From contig JAHBVY010000001.1 of assembly GCA_019637265.1 (NCBI GenBank), positions 682,001 through 746,000 on the forward strand: a stretch of DNA of 64,000 nucleotides, read 5' to 3'. Origin of the DNA: Polyangiaceae bacterium (GTDB taxonomy: Bacteria; Myxococcota_A; Polyangia; Polyangiales; Polyangiaceae). The notes beneath the pieces are model-generated. The model worked only from the letters and a program-made list of their open reading frames with translations, had not been told where the DNA came from and did not search any database. A program made the translations under genes and the position numbers. Positions 8,730 through 20,837 of this stretch are shown here, in pieces (position 1 is the first letter of the stretch; each line of letters starts with the position of its first letter).

Positions 8730-11360
8730 ATGTACGGTGGCAGCGCGGCGTTGATGGGGCGCGACGCCGAGCTCGCGTCGCTCAAGCGGGCTCGGGACGA
8801 GGCGGTGACGACGGGTCGCCTCCGCATGGTGACGCTGGTCGGCGCCCCCGGCATGGGGAAGACGCGGCTGCTGGACGAGCTCACGCGTGAGCTGGCGGCC
8901 TCGGGCAGCCTGCCTCGCGTGTATCGCGGGCGCGCGCGGGAGGGCGGCGCGCGGCACGGGGTGTTCGCGGGGCTCTTGCGGCAGCGCTTCGGGGTGTACG
9001 AGGGGCTGGAGGCAGAGGCCGCGCGGGGGCGCGTTCGCGGGGAAGTGGCGCGCGTGCTCAGCGACCGCAAGGTGGAGGACGTCGCGCATTTCCTCGGTCA
9101 GATCATGGATCTGGAGTTTCGCGACAGCCCGCTCACGCGCGCCCTGGCGGACGATCCAGTGCAGGCGGGGCTGGTGCAGCGCGCCGTGATCAAGAGCTTC
9201 TTCGAGAGCGACGCCACGGTTGAGCCGCTCTGCTTGGTGTTCGAGGACTTGCACGCCGCGGACGAAGACTCGCTGGAGCTCCTCCGCTACCTCGCGGACA
9301 CCATCCAAGCGCCGATCTTGATCCTAGCGACGGCGCGCGCGGAGCTGCTCGCTCGTCAGCAAGACTTCGCCGACTTGGCGCGCGGCCGGCATGAGCTGCT
9401 CGAGCTGGGGCCGCTGCCAGCGCCCGTGGCCGACGCGTTGGCGCGGGAGATGCTCCAGCGCTGTCAGGGCGGCCCGCCTGCCGAGCTGGCCTCGGCCGCG
9501 ACGCGGCTCGCCGGCGGTAACCCGGGACTCATCGAGCAGATGGTGCGGGTGTTCCACGACGTGGGGGTGCTCACGGCGGAGAGCCCGGCGCCGGACAGCC
9601 CGTGGCGGGTCAACCTGGAGCGCCTCGCGAGCGCCCGCCTCCCGCTGACCGTGGAGGACGCCGTGGCGGCGCGGGTGGCGAGCCTCACCCCAGAGCTACG
9701 GCGCGTGCTGGAGCAGGGCGCGGCGGTGGGCAGCGTGTTCTGGCGCGGCGCCTTGATCGCGCTCGGTCGCCTGGATCAGCCCGCGCCCGAGCTGTGGCGC
9801 ACCGGGGAGGCAATGGACGACGCCGCGCTCGACGCGGCGCTGGCCGAGCTGGTGAAGCGCGACTACCTGCTGCGGCTGCCGGACTCTGCTTTCCCTGCGG
9901 AAACGGAGTACGTCTTCAAGCACAACCTCGAGCGCGAGAAGCTGCTCAGCCTGACGGCGGTGGCCACCTTGCGGCGCTACCATCAGCAGATCGCCGACTG
10001 GCTGAGCCAGCAGGCGGGCGCCCGCAACCAGGAGGAGTCGCTGGTGATGCTGGCGCGCCACCTGTCGAGCGCGGGCTCACACATCCAGGCGGGCGAGGCC
10101 TACCTCAAGGCGGGGAGCGTCGCGCGCGCTGGCTTCGGCTGGAAGAAGGCCGCGGAGTATTTCGAGCGCGGGCTGGCCTTGCTCGGTGAGACCGACGCGG
10201 GTCGCCGGCTCTCGGCGCTCCACGACCACGGGGACGTGCTGTTCGTCGCGGGGCGCACGGAGGAGGCGCTCACGCAGTTCCGCGAGATGCTCCGGCTCGC
10301 GTTCCAGCTGAACCTGAAGTCCAAGGGCGGCGCGGCGCACAACCGCATCGGGCGGGTCCACCGCGAGACGGGCGATTTGGCGCAGGCGGAGGAGCACCTC
10401 AAGGCGGGGCTCGAGCTGTTCCGCGAGGCGGAGGACGAGCGCGGCGTGGCGGCGAGCCACGACGACCTGGGGCGCGTCTTGTGGATCAAGAGCGACTACT
10501 CGGCCGCGCTCAAGCAGCTGAAGACGGCGCTCGAGATCCGGCGGCGCCTCGGGGATAGGCGCAGCATCGCGCTCAGCCTGAACAACATCGGTCAGGTGTG
10601 GATGGATCACGGCCGCGCGGCGAAGGCGCAGGAGGCCTTGGAGGCCGCGCTCGGTATCCGCAGGGAAATCAACGACCCACTCGGGATCGTGGAGTCGCTG
10701 GTCAACCTGGGGCGCATCGCGCGCCAGCAGGCGGACCACGCGCGCGCTTTGTCCTTGTTCGACGAGGCGCACGAGGTCGCGCGCGAGATGGGGGAGCGCG
10801 GGCGCATCGCCGAGGTGCTGACCAACTTGGGGGAGACGCGCGCCGCGATGGGGGAGAGCGGGGAGGCGCTCAAGGTGCTCGAGCAAGCCGAGCGGATCTG
10901 CGAGGAGCTCGGCGACAAGCTGAACCTGGGGGAGGTGAAGCGCGCCCAGGCCGAGGCGCACCTCAAGATGGGTCAGCTGCGACCGGCGCGTGACGCCATC
11001 AAGCTCGCGGTGGACCTCTTCGGCCGGGTGCGCTCCAAGGCGCACCTCGCGGTGGCGCTGCGCTCGCTCGCAGATGTCACCGCCGCGGGCGCTTGGGGCG
11101 AGGGCCATGAAGGCAAGGCGGTCGACTACTACATGCGCTCCATCGCGCTGTGTAAGGAGATCGGCAACGAGCTGGAGGAGGCGCGCAGCTACCGCGCGTT
11201 CGCCGCCTACGTCACCACCTCCGCGCACTACCGCGATAACGGCGACATCCAGCGTGAGGCCGCGCGGCTCGGCGCGATGGCCGACGAGATCTTCAAGCGC
11301 CTCAAGGTGGGCCCGCTGGGCACGCGACCAGGGGGGTCTGTGTTCCCGCCGCCCGCTTGA
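8730..11360 (+). CDS. AAA/STAND-type ATPase with C-terminal TPR array
   Basis: 876 residues. An N-terminal AAA_16-like NTPase occupies about residues 10-300, with Walker A GAPGMGKT near 38 and Walker B-like [13 protein letters not shown] near 170. A winged-helix-like region follows. From about residue 440 to 840 there are at least eight tetratricopeptide repeats (for example [20 protein letters not shown] and [20 protein letters not shown]). Myxobacterial relatives often carry the same module C-terminal to a Ser/Thr kinase. Here no kinase or DNA-binding domain is present, so it may act as a stand-alone signalling scaffold. dut follows 43 bp downstream on the same strand. Confidence 0.82.
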   Translation: MYGGSAALMGRDAELASLKRARDEAVTTGRLRMVTLVGAPGMGKTRLLDELTRELAASGSLPRVYRGRAREGGARHGVFAGLLRQRFGVYEGLEAEAARGRVRGEVARVLSDRKVEDVAHFLGQIMDLEFRDSPLTRALADDPVQAGLVQRAVIKSFFESDATVEPLCLVFEDLHAADEDSLELLRYLADTIQAPILILATARAELLARQQDFADLARGRHELLELGPLPAPVADALAREMLQRCQGGPPAELASAATRLAGGNPGLIEQMVRVFHDVGVLTAESPAPDSPWRVNLERLASARLPLTVEDAVAARVASLTPELRRVLEQGAAVGSVFWRGALIALGRLDQPAPELWRTGEAMDDAALDAALAELVKRDYLLRLPDSAFPAETEYVFKHNLEREKLLSLTAVATLRRYHQQIADWLSQQAGARNQEESLVMLARHLSSAGSHIQAGEAYLKAGSVARAGFGWKKAAEYFERGLALLGETDAGRRLSALHDHGDVLFVAGRTEEALTQFREMLRLAFQLNLKSKGGAAHNRIGRVHRETGDLAQAEEHLKAGLELFREAEDERGVAASHDDLGRVLWIKSDYSAALKQLKTALEIRRRLGDRRSIALSLNNIGQVWMDHGRAAKAQEALEAALGIRREINDPLGIVESLVNLGRIARQQADHARALSLFDEAHEVAREMGERGRIAEVLTNLGETRAAMGESGEALKVLEQAERICEELGDKLNLGEVKRAQAEAHLKMGQLRPARDAIKLAVDLFGRVRSKAHLAVALRSLADVTAAGAWGEGHEGKAVDYYMRSIALCKEIGNELEEARSYRAFAAYVTTSAHYRDNGDIQREAARLGAMADEIFKRLKVGPLGTRPGGSVFPPPA

Positions 11361-11403
11361 CGGCGCGGTTGACGCCGGGCGCGCGCCTCGCGAGGCTGCT
11401 TGC

Positions 11404-11847
11404 ATGACGCCCGAGGTGAAGGTGCAGCGCGTGGGACGCGTGGAGGTGCCGCTCCCCAGCTATCAAACGGAGGGCAGCGTGGGGCTCGACTTGGCGGCCG
11501 CGGTCGCTGAGCCGCTCGTGATCGAGCCGGGCGCGCGGCGCTTGGTTCCCACGGGGCTCGCGCTGGCCATCCCCGAGGGCTTCGAGGGCCAGGTGAGGCC
11601 GCGCAGCGGCCTGGCGCTGCGCGCCGGCATCGGCATCGTGAACTCACCGGGCACCATCGACTCGGACTACCGCGGGGAGATCCAGGTGCTCTTGATCAAC
11701 CACGGGAGCGAGCCCTTCGCGGTGGAGCCGCTCGCGCGCATCGCGCAGCTGGTGATCGCTCCCGTGGCGCGCGCGCGCCTCAGCTGGGCGGAGTCATTGG
11801 ATCGCACCGAACGCGGCGCGGGCGGCTACGGCTCCACCGGGGTGTGA
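11404..11847 (+). CDS. dut: Deoxyuridine 5'-triphosphate nucleotidohydrolase
   Basis: 147 residues. The trimeric dUTPase motifs are present in order: [34 protein letters not shown], and the C-terminal lid [10 protein letters not shown]. It hydrolyses dUTP to dUMP and pyrophosphate, preventing uracil incorporation. The ATG at 11404 gives normal length. It probably shares a transcript with the upstream ATPase/TPR gene. Confidence 0.97.
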   Translation: MTPEVKVQRVGRVEVPLPSYQTEGSVGLDLAAAVAEPLVIEPGARRLVPTGLALAIPEGFEGQVRPRSGLALRAGIGIVNSPGTIDSDYRGEIQVLLINHGSEPFAVEPLARIAQLVIAPVARARLSWAESLDRTERGAGGYGSTGV

Positions 11848-11888
11848 GCCTAAGGGGGCTGAGCGCTAGGGTGCCCTGAGCCGCGCTT

Positions 11889-11980
11889 GGTCAGCTAAAT
11901 TGTTCAGTGTGCTCTCGTGCGCTTGGCGTGGTCAGCTGAGCTGTCCGTGCGCGCGCCGGTCAAGTACCCTGTTCAGTGCG
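11889..11980. repeat. Three imperfect GGTCAG/GGTCAA repeats between converging genes
   Basis: Units beginning GGTCAGCTAAATTGTTCAG (11889), GGTCAGCTGAGCTGTCCG (11930) and GGTCAAGTACCCTGTTCAG (11958) lie between dut (plus) and the hydrolase (minus). The third overlaps the hydrolase 3' end. There is no clear poly-U terminator here. Confidence 0.5.
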
Positions 11981-12789
11981 CCGTGAGGGGGCGCAGCGAC
12001 GCGGTGAGGCGCTCCGCGAGCTCGCTTCGCTCCACGTCGCGGGTGAGGATGTGGTGGCTGCGGGGGAGGATGAGCACCTCCACCTCGGCGCTCGTCAGGC
12101 CGCGCGCGGCGCGATCGGCATTGGCGACGGGGCACAGCCGATCGCGGGCGCCGTGGACGATGAAGGTGGGGCAGGTGACCTCCGAGAGCCGCGGGCGCAG
12201 CGCCTTGGCGGCGCGGTGGAGGCTGATGGCGGCGTGCAGCGGCTGCGCCGCGTAGGTGAGGTGCGTGCGGCGCGCGGCGGGATCCCCGAGGTCGCTCGCC
12301 TGCTTCGGCACCTGGAAGTCAGGTAACCCAAGGCGATCGGCGAAGGCGAGGGCGCGCTCGGGGAATGGGCTGCGGAGCCACAGCGCGTTGGCCAGCAGCA
12401 CCAGGCGCGCGACGCGCTCGGGGTAGCGGAGGCTCAGCTCGAGCGCGAGCAGGCTCCCCATCGACAAGCCGCACACGATGACCGGCGCCTCGCCATGGGC
12501 GGTGAACAGCTCGGAGAGCGCGTCCTCGGCGCCGCGCAGCCAGTCGCGGTAGCGGGTGCGCCCGAGGTCACGCGGGTGAGTGCCGTGCCCGGGGAGCAGC
12601 GGCGCGCGCGCCGCGAGGCCGAGCCGCCCCGCGACCTCCACGAGCAGCTCCACTTCGACCGGCGTGCCCCCGAAGCCGTGCAGCGCGAGCAGCGCCGGCG
12701 CCTTGCCCTCGCTCACCCGCGTCGACGGATCCCCCGCGCCGAGCCAGCCCGCCGTCCCCGCCTGGACGCGGCCCGTCCTCACCCCGCTC

Positions 12790-12815
<26 letters not shown>
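11973..12815 (-). CDS. Alpha/beta hydrolase (carboxylesterase/lipase-like)
   Basis: 280 residues. The fold is shown by LLALHGFGGTPVEVE near residue 45, resembling Est30-type esterases that begin with HGFxGTP. The nucleophile elbow is GLSMGS near 125, an acid in HGARDRLCP near 225, and the catalytic His in LPRSHHILTRD near 255. The likely role is hydrolysis of acyl esters; substrate unknown. The ATG at 12815 overlaps the preceding regulator by 26 bp, suggesting coupled translation. Confidence 0.85.
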
Positions 12816-14268
<1,453 letters not shown>

Positions 14269-14408
14269 GTGGTCGCCCGAGGCGCCTGCCGCGTCAAGGG
14301 GACGCCCCGCCGCGCCTTCGAGGCCGCTCGTTCATCGCTCGGAGGACAGGCGCCGTGAGGTGCTCCGCACAGCGACTAGGCCCATGCGTCAGGCGTACTG
14401 CGTCAGGT

Positions 14409-14443
14409 GCACTGCCAAACCCCCAACCCCCCCCAAAAAAACT
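14409..14443. repeat. Dispersed GCACTGCCAAACCCCC element with C8A7 tail
   Basis: GCACTGCCAAACCCCC (14409-14424) is identical, in reverse complement, to 49037-49052. It is followed by AACCCCCCCCAAAAAAA, directly after the stop of the bamD-like gene. In sense orientation this places T7G8 just after the stop codon. Confidence 0.6.
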
Positions 14444-15403
14444 CTAAGTGCCGCCTTCGGCCTTCATGAACTCGAGGAAGTTCTTGGCGGCGAGGGTGAA
14501 GGGGCTGTCCGGGTAGCGGCTCAGCACGCGGCGGAAGGTGGCCTCGGCCTCTTTCCGCTTCTTCATCTTCAGGTAGGTCTCGCCGAGCAGCACCATCGCC
14601 TCCGCGTCGAGGCCGGAGCCCTCGAAGTTCCTGAGCGCGTACTGGGCGCGGGCGACGGCGGCGTCGAAGTTGTCTTCCATCAGGTAGAAGCGCGCGACGT
14701 ACAGCTCGTGGCGCGCGAGCAGCCCTGTGACCACCGAGAGCATGTAGCTCAACTCGACGCGCTCCTCGTGCCCCGGGAAATCCGCGAGGAATTTGTTGAG
14801 CTCCAGGTAAGCGTCGGTGACGTTCGCGAGATCGCGCTCCTCGAGCGGCGGCAAGAGGAACGTCTCCGAGCTCTGCTCGTACAGCCCCTTGACGATGCGG
14901 TAGCGCGCGTAGGGGACCTCGGGGTCGTTCGGGTAGTCCGTGACGAAGGCCTTGTAGCCGGCGATCGCCTCGGCGTACTTGTCCTGACGGAAGGCGGCGT
15001 CCGCGATGCGCAGCTCGGCGAGCCGCGCGTAGCGGGTGTAGCCGTAGGTGCGCTTCACCTCTTCGAACAGGATGACGGCCTGCTCCCAGTCTTTGTCCAG
15101 GTAGGCCTCCACCGCGGCCTCGTAGGCGCGGCGGGCGTTCTCGGTGTACTCGAGTGGGTTGTCAGGTGCCCTGACGGGCGCGCAGCCAGCGCCCCAGGCC
15201 GCGAGGCTCAACGCCGCGGTGCCCAGCGTTGCGCTGCCCAGCGCTGATGGGCCCAGCGCTGATGGGCCCAGCGCCGCGCCACCCAAGGCAGAGCCACCGA
15301 GGCCCGTCGCGAGGAGCGGGGCCGAGAGGGCGCGGGCCAGACGCGCGGCGCGCGGACGCGCGGGCGGCTGAGGCCGGCGGGGCGGGCAGGGGAGGCGACC
15401 CAT
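14444..15403 (-). CDS. bamD: BamD/YfiO-like outer membrane assembly lipoprotein with TPRs
   Basis: 319 residues from MGRLPCPP. A long lipoprotein signal region ends in AAWGAGC near residue 70. TPR-like helices follow: RRAYEAAVEAYLDKDWEQAV, an RYARLAELRIADAAFRQ segment, and a C-terminal repeat with FRRVLSRYPDSPF. This pattern fits BamD, which docks other Bam subunits to BamA. The signal region contains repeats of about seven residues (SALG/AALG/SATLG) encoded by tandem DNA repeats, unusual for a signal peptide. A start at 15421 (MLWAGAM) is also possible. The stop is followed by a C/A-tract element. Confidence 0.85.
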   Translation of the reverse strand: MGRLPCPPRRPQPPARPRAARLARALSAPLLATGLGGSALGGAALGPSALGPSALGSATLGTAALSLAAWGAGCAPVRAPDNPLEYTENARRAYEAAVEAYLDKDWEQAVILFEEVKRTYGYTRYARLAELRIADAAFRQDKYAEAIAGYKAFVTDYPNDPEVPYARYRIVKGLYEQSSETFLLPPLEERDLANVTDAYLELNKFLADFPGHEERVELSYMLSVVTGLLARHELYVARFYLMEDNFDAAVARAQYALRNFEGSGLDAEAMVLLGETYLKMKKRKEAEATFRRVLSRYPDSPFTLAAKNFLEFMKAEGGT

Positions 15404-15604
15404 GGCGCCTGCCCATAGCACTGAGTTTGCTGGAGGGTGGTGAGGATCGTCGCTCGGCGGACGAATCGGCCCGCTGGCTAAGGCGCTCGTCGAAACAAAG
15501 ATGCCTCGGGGCTCCGTCTCTCGAACAGGCGCCTACGCGAGAGGCTGGCGGAGGATCCGTGTGGCTCGACCCCCGCCGTCAGAGGGGCTACAAGACGAGC
15601 GGCT

Positions 15605-16075
15605 ATGGACAAGGTGCCGATGACGCCGCGAGGCGCTCAGATGTTGAAGGACGAGCTTCAGCGCTTGAAGGAGGAGCGCCCGAAGATCTCGCGTGAGATC
15701 GAGGTGGCGCGGGAGCACGGCGATCTCAAGGAGAACGCGGAGTACCACGCCGCCAAGGAGCGCCAGGGCATGGTGGAGGCCCAAATCAAGGACATCGAGG
15801 CCAAGCTGGCGCTCGCCGAGGTGATCGATCCGTCCAAGCTGAGCGGTGACAAGGTGCGGTTCGGCGCCACCGTCACCCTGCTCAACACCGAGAGCGAAGA
15901 AGAGGTGACCTACCGCATCGTGGGGGCCGACGAGGCCAACATCGACGAAGGCACCATCAGCATCTCGGCGCCGCTCGCCCGCGCGCTGATCGGCAAGGAG
16001 CCTGGCGACGAGGTGCGGGCGCAGATGCCCGCCGGCGTTCGGCTCTTCGAGGTCGTCAGCGTCGAGTACGAATGA
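15605..16075 (+). CDS. greA: Transcription elongation factor GreA
   Basis: 156 residues, normal for GreA. It starts [19 protein letters not shown]. The N-terminal coiled coil includes the tip motif [16 protein letters not shown]. The C-terminal FKBP-like domain ends [12 protein letters not shown]. GreA stimulates cleavage of backtracked RNA by RNA polymerase. Its stop overlaps the next gene's ATG (ATGA), so the sulfatase-like gene is translationally coupled. Confidence 0.97.
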   Translation: MDKVPMTPRGAQMLKDELQRLKEERPKISREIEVAREHGDLKENAEYHAAKERQGMVEAQIKDIEAKLALAEVIDPSKLSGDKVRFGATVTLLNTESEEEVTYRIVGADEANIDEGTISISAPLARALIGKEPGDEVRAQMPAGVRLFEVVSVEYE

Positions 16076-19000
16076 GCCCAGCGCCGCGCCGCGCGGCGGC
16101 TCGCGGGGCGAGGTGGCTCGGGGCGGTGTCAGGATCCCTCACGATGGGGATCGTGGCCGCGTGGCTGGTGCTCGCGGTGGAGCTCGCTGTGGTGGTGCTG
16201 TTCGGGCAGCGCTGGTTCGCGAGCATTTGGGAGATCCAGCACGGGACGCTCAGCTTGATGCCCGTGGCCTTGGCGGTGGCGGCGGGGTGCGGCGCGCTGG
16301 GGGCCTCACTGCGGGCGCTCGTCGTGCGGCCCGAACGGAGGCCGCGCGTGGCGCTGGCCCTGGGTTTGGCGCTCAGCGCGGGCGCCGTGGGGTGGGCGCT
16401 CGGCGGCGGTCGGCTGTTGGCGAGCGCGCTGCGCCGCGGGGGCTTCGCGCTGGCACTGGCGGTGGTGGCGGGCCTCGTGACGTATGCTCTCACGCCGCTC
16501 GTCAGGCGTGGGTTGGCGGCGCGGCCAGGGCTCCTGGCCCTGGGGGTGACCGTGGTGATCGTCCTGCTCGAGCTGGTCAACGCCCACGTGCTGGTGCGGC
16601 TCTACCCCGCGTTTCACCTCGCGTTGGCGCTCGGCTGCCTCCTCTTGGCGCCGCTCGTGGTGAGCGCTTCGCCTCGGCCTTGGGTGAGGGTCTTGGTGCT
16701 GCTGAGCAGCGTGTTGGCGCTCGCGCTCAGCCCGTACGGCGCCCGTCGCCTCGCGCCCTTCGATAATTTCCGCATGGTGCTCTTGGAGCGCGCGCCGCTC
16801 GGCGGGCAGCTGGTGCTGCTGGCCAGCCGGCTCAGCCCGGCCAAGCCGCTCGCGCTGGAGTGTGAGGGCGAGGCCTGCCTCGAGCTGGATCCCGATCGGC
16901 GGCCTGAGGTGGAGCTCGGCCCTCGTCACCTCGACTTACGAGGGCGCGATCTGCTGCTGATCAGCGTCGACGCGCTGCGCGCCGATCACCTGGGGACGTA
17001 TGGTTACGGGCGCCCGACCACGCCGCGCATCGACGAGCTGGCGCGCGGCGGTCAGGGCTACGCCGGGGTGGTGTTCGACTACGCGTACTGCCCCACGCCG
17101 CACACCTCGTACTCCATCACCTCGCTGATGACCGGCAAGTACATCCGCCCGCTGCTCTCGCAGGGGGTGGGAGAGGACTCGGACACCTGGGCCAGCCTGC
17201 TCCGCGGCTATGGCTACCGCACGGCGGCCTTCTACCCGCCCGCGCTGTTCTTCATCGACGGCGACCGCTTCAAGCGTTTCCGTGAAGAAAAATTGGGCTT
17301 CGAGTACGTCAAGGAGGAGTTCCTCGAGGGGGAGCCGCGCGTCATGCAGGTGGAGCGCTACTTGGAGGAGCAGCGCCCGGACCAGCGGGTGTTCGTGTGG
17401 GTGCACCTCTTCGGTCCCCACGAGCCCTACCAAGCGCACCCCGGGCTCGGCTTTGGGGAGCGAGACATCGATCGCTACGACTCCGAGATCGCCGCGGCGG
17501 ATCGCACCGTGGGGCGCTTGGTGGAGGTGATGCGGCGCCGGCGACCGGGCGCCGCGGTGATCATCACGGCTGACCATGGGGAGGAGTTCGGTGAGCACGG
17601 CGGGCGCTACCACGGCACCACGGTGTACGAGGAGCAGGTGCGGGTGCCGCTGGTGCTGTCGCTGCCCGAGGCGAGCCTCCCCGCGGCTCAGGCCGAGCCG
17701 CCTTGGCGCGTGAGCGAGGTGGTGCAGACGATCGATCTCTTGCCCACCACGCTGCGCGCCTTGGACATCCCCATCCCGCCGCGGGTGCGGGGGCGCGACT
17801 TGAGCCCCGTGTTCGGCGTTGATTCGGTGGGGGTAGGCTTCGCGCTGGCCGAGACCGACTCACAGACCCTGGTCGCCGAGGGTGACGAGCGGCTGATCTG
17901 CGAGCGGCGCCTGGGCGCTTGTCAGCTCTTCGATCTCAAGCGGGATCCTGGGCAGCGCGCCCCGGTGGATCGCCCCGCGCGCCGCCTCGCGCTCACGCAG
18001 AAGCTGCAGCGCTTGGGCGAGAGCCACGGGCGCTTCGAGCGCTCGGGCCGGCGGGAAGAGGGGCAGGGGTGGCCGCCCGCCTTGCTGCGGGGCATGAGCG
18101 GCGACGGCGAGGCGGCGGGGGAGATCGCCGGGCTGCTCGACGACGCGGACGTGGAGATCCGTCGCAAGGCGGCGGAGGTGCTGTTCGAGCTCCGGCGGCC
18201 GGAGGCGGCCCAGGCGCTGGAGCTGGCCCTGCGGCGCGATGAAGACACGCTGGTGCGGCGCCGCGCGGCGCTCGCGCTCACGCGGCTCGGGCGCGGCGCG
18301 CCGCTCACGCTGGAGCTCTTGCGCGGTGACGATCGCGAGCTCTCACGGCTGGCGGCGCTGGCCTTGGCCGAGACCGGCGATAGGCGCGGGGAGGCCGTGC
18401 TCGTGGCGTGGTGGCGCACGGGGGACGCGGTGCCGCACACCCGGCGGCTCGAGCTGCTGAGCGCGCTCGGCCTCATCAAGAGCCAAGACGCGGTGTGGCC
18501 GCTGGTGCTCGAGCTGAAGGACGTGCGGCTCAGGCCCCACATTGCCGCGGCGCTCGCGCAGATCGGTGAGGAGGTGGCGAAGGTGCCGCTCGCGAAGGCG
18601 CTGGCGGTGGAGCGCTACCACAGCGTGCGGGTGCAGCTGGTGGAGGCGCTGGTGACGCTCGGGGCCGACGTGGAGCTGGTGCCCGCGCTGACGCGCTTCC
18701 TCGGGGTCCCGGATCCTCTCGAGGGGGGGGTTGGGATTGCCCAGCGCGCTCGGATCTTGGATCGCCTGGGGGGCCCCACCCCGCGTGAGTTGGTCAAGCT
18801 AACTGCCCAATCGCACCTCGGCTTCGGTTACCTCAGCGTGATCCCCAAGGGGGGTAACGGGAAGGGAGTGCGGGTGCTGGTGCGCGCCCAGAGCCGTGAG
18901 GGGGGGCAGGTGTACATCGCGCGGGAGCAGCAGCTCGTGCGTTATGACCGCAAGGGGGAGCCCAAGGGGGTGCAGGACGTGCCGCGGCTCGATCGCGAGC

Positions 19001-19260
19001 GGATGACCGTGCTGGAGGTGCCCGCAGGATCGGAGCCAGCGGAGGTCTGGGCGCGGTTGTCCGACGACGTGGGCGCCGCGCCCGGGCGCCCGATCCGGCT
19101 CGTGGTGTTCGCGGAGCGCCAGGTGCAGGTGCTGGGGCTGGCGCTGGTTCCGCTAGCTGATGAGCTCCCGCCTCCCCCGCCAGAGCCCTGGGAGCCGGGC
19201 GCCGACGCGGGGACGCCTGGCCCCGACGCGTCGGGCGGTGCGGATGCTTCCGGCCCCTGA
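16072..19260 (+). CDS. Membrane sulfatase-family protein with C-terminal HEAT repeats
   Basis: 1062 residues. About six N-terminal TM helices lie within residues 20-225. A sulfatase/alkaline-phosphatase-fold domain spans about 295-600, with metal site [20 protein letters not shown] and C-terminal metal ligands [14 protein letters not shown]. The region where sulfatases carry the formylglycine motif C-x-P-S-R reads [14 protein letters not shown], so the modifiable Cys is missing; Thr or Ser may act instead, as in phosphoethanolamine/glycerolphosphate transferases. Residues about 675-880 form HEAT/PBS-lyase-like repeats ([20 protein letters not shown]). The last ~150 residues are a probable beta domain with an Asp/Pro/Gly tail. 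It may modify an envelope polymer; substrate unknown. Confidence 0.85.
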   Translation: MSPAPRRAAARGARWLGAVSGSLTMGIVAAWLVLAVELAVVVLFGQRWFASIWEIQHGTLSLMPVALAVAAGCGALGASLRALVVRPERRPRVALALGLALSAGAVGWALGGGRLLASALRRGGFALALAVVAGLVTYALTPLVRRGLAARPGLLALGVTVVIVLLELVNAHVLVRLYPAFHLALALGCLLLAPLVVSASPRPWVRVLVLLSSVLALALSPYGARRLAPFDNFRMVLLERAPLGGQLVLLASRLSPAKPLALECEGEACLELDPDRRPEVELGPRHLDLRGRDLLLISVDALRADHLGTYGYGRPTTPRIDELARGGQGYAGVVFDYAYCPTPHTSYSITSLMTGKYIRPLLSQGVGEDSDTWASLLRGYGYRTAAFYPPALFFIDGDRFKRFREEKLGFEYVKEEFLEGEPRVMQVERYLEEQRPDQRVFVWVHLFGPHEPYQAHPGLGFGERDIDRYDSEIAAADRTVGRLVEVMRRRRPGAAVIITADHGEEFGEHGGRYHGTTVYEEQVRVPLVLSLPEASLPAAQAEPPWRVSEVVQTIDLLPTTLRALDIPIPPRVRGRDLSPVFGVDSVGVGFALAETDSQTLVAEGDERLICERRLGACQLFDLKRDPGQRAPVDRPARRLALTQKLQRLGESHGRFERSGRREEGQGWPPALLRGMSGDGEAAGEIAGLLDDADVEIRRKAAEVLFELRRPEAAQALELALRRDEDTLVRRRAALALTRLGRGAPLTLELLRGDDRELSRLAALALAETGDRRGEAVLVAWWRTGDAVPHTRRLELLSALGLIKSQDAVWPLVLELKDVRLRPHIAAALAQIGEEVAKVPLAKALAVERYHSVRVQLVEALVTLGADVELVPALTRFLGVPDPLEGGVGIAQRARILDRLGGPTPRELVKLTAQSHLGFGYLSVIPKGGNGKGVRVLVRAQSREGGQVYIAREQQLVRYDRKGEPKGVQDVPRLDRERMTVLEVPAGSEPAEVWARLSDDVGAAPGRPIRLVVFAERQVQVLGLALVPLADELPPPPPEPWEPGADAGTPGPDASGGADASGP

Positions 19261-19383
19261 CGCTGGCTTCTGGGCGCCACGTAGAGGCGCTCGTGAGCCA
19301 GCGCCCGAGCTCCCGCTCGATCGCGGCGAAAGCGTTGGGGAATCGCTTTGCGGAGGGGAGGGGGATGCTATACGGGGGCCGAA

Positions 19384-20676
19384 GTGGCTGAGCGAGTGCA
19401 GAAGAAGGCGGTCAAGACCTCCAGGCGGGCGCGGCGGCGCGCCCAGGAGTCGTCCGAAGGCAAGCGTCAGGCGAAGCGCGTCGAGCGCGACGATGACGAT
19501 GACGACGATCGTGACAGCGACGCGGGGCGCGATAGCGACGCAGGGCGCGACAGCGACGCAGGACGCGACAGCGACGCAGGGCGCGATAGCGACGCGGGTG
19601 AGCGAGCGGTCGCCGCGGAGGACGAGCCGGACGAGGACGCGGAGATCCGCAAGATCCGCGATCGGAACCGGCGGCTGCGCGCGAAGATCGCCGCTCAGCG
19701 GAGCGCCGAGCGCCGCACCGGGGGCACCCGCGGGGGCGCCGGGGCGGGCCTGTCCCAGGGCGCGGCGCGCGCCAGCAACTTCGCCAAGCGTTACGCGCGG
19801 GTCCTCCAAGTGGCCGCCGTCGTCGCGGTGTTGGGCGGCATCGGGTGGTTGGTGCACAGCTACCGGAGCCAGAAGGACGCCGAGCAGGCGACGCGCGCGC
19901 TGGTCGCCGGGATGCACGCCGAGCTAGGCCAAATCGAGAGCGACACGCCGCTCCCCAAGGAGATGGGGGTGGAGGTCTTCAAGGACCACACGGCGCGCCT
20001 GAAGGCGGCTGAGAAGGCCTATCGCGACGCGCTGGAGGAGGTCTCCAACCCCACCTCGATCGCGCTCGCGCGGCTCGGGCTCGCGGGGGTGCTGTTCGAT
20101 CAGCGTCAGTTCGCCGAAGCCAAGCAGGAGTATCAGACGGTCTCGGAGCTGCCGCTCGCCGCGGTCGACACCGACGTGCGGGGGCGCGCCCTCGAGGGCG
20201 TGGGGCTCGCGACCGAAGCCGGCGGTGAGGCTCAGGCGGCGCTCGACGTCTACAAGCGCCTCGAGCAAGTGACGGGCTTCAAGCAGCTCGGGCAGTACCA
20301 CCAGGCGCGGCTCGCGGTTGCGCGGGGCGACCAGGAGGAGGCGAAGAAGCTCCTCGCCTCGATCCACGAGGCCACCAAGGACGACCGCTTCGCGCGCATG
20401 GGTTACGTGGCGCGGATGAGCCTCGAGCTGTGGGCGGGGGTGGATCCCGAAGCCGCCGCCAAGGCGCAGCAGTCGGTGCAGCAGAGCCCGGAGGAGCTGA
20501 TCAAGCAGCTCCAGGACGTGCAGGAGCAGCTCGGTGGCGCGCAGAGCGTGCTCAAGGAGCTCGGCCTCACGGATGAGCAGATCCGCGATTTGGCGGCGTC
20601 TCAGGGCGCCGCGCAGCCAGCGCCGACTCAGCCTGTGCCGCCGGAGCCGGCGCCGCTGCCGAGCGGAGGCGAGTGA
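19384..20676 (+). CDS. YfgM-like single-pass TPR protein with an RDSDAG repeat
   Basis: 430 residues from the GTG at 19384. A TTG 12 codons upstream is possible but lacks a better ribosome site. A Lys/Arg-rich N-terminus is followed by five tandem RDSDAG units at residues about 42-71, then one TM helix (about residues 138-158, VLQVAAVVAVLGGIGWL), then TPR-like helices. A Pro-rich tail ends the protein. Topology and position directly before a BamB-like gene match the yfgM-bamB arrangement of Gammaproteobacteria, where YfgM works with periplasmic chaperones at the Sec translocon. The equivalence is inferred from layout, not from close sequence identity. Confidence 0.75.
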   Translation: MAERVQKKAVKTSRRARRRAQESSEGKRQAKRVERDDDDDDDRDSDAGRDSDAGRDSDAGRDSDAGRDSDAGERAVAAEDEPDEDAEIRKIRDRNRRLRAKIAAQRSAERRTGGTRGGAGAGLSQGAARASNFAKRYARVLQVAAVVAVLGGIGWLVHSYRSQKDAEQATRALVAGMHAELGQIESDTPLPKEMGVEVFKDHTARLKAAEKAYRDALEEVSNPTSIALARLGLAGVLFDQRQFAEAKQEYQTVSELPLAAVDTDVRGRALEGVGLATEAGGEAQAALDVYKRLEQVTGFKQLGQYHQARLAVARGDQEEAKKLLASIHEATKDDRFARMGYVARMSLELWAGVDPEAAAKAQQSVQQSPEELIKQLQDVQEQLGGAQSVLKELGLTDEQIRDLAASQGAAQPAPTQPVPPEPAPLPSGGE

Positions 20677-20730
20677 GGCGCTGGAGCTCGTCAGGGTGGT
20701 TGCCGGTGCGTCGTGAGGCGACGGCGGGGC

Positions 20731-20748
20731 GCGGTGCCGTCCAACCGG
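20731..20748. repeat. Copy of dispersed GCGGTGCCGTCCAACC element
   Basis: GCGGTGCCGTCCAACC followed by GG instead of CCC lies between the yfgM-like and bamB-like genes. The first 16 bases match the copies at 34006 and 49919. Confidence 0.6.
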
Positions 20749-20837
20749 CTTTTCAACGCCGCCCGGAAACTGGAGGCGTTCTTCAAGGACGCGTGGATCC
20801 TGTCGTGAGGTCGAGGACCGTGACCACAGCGCTACCC

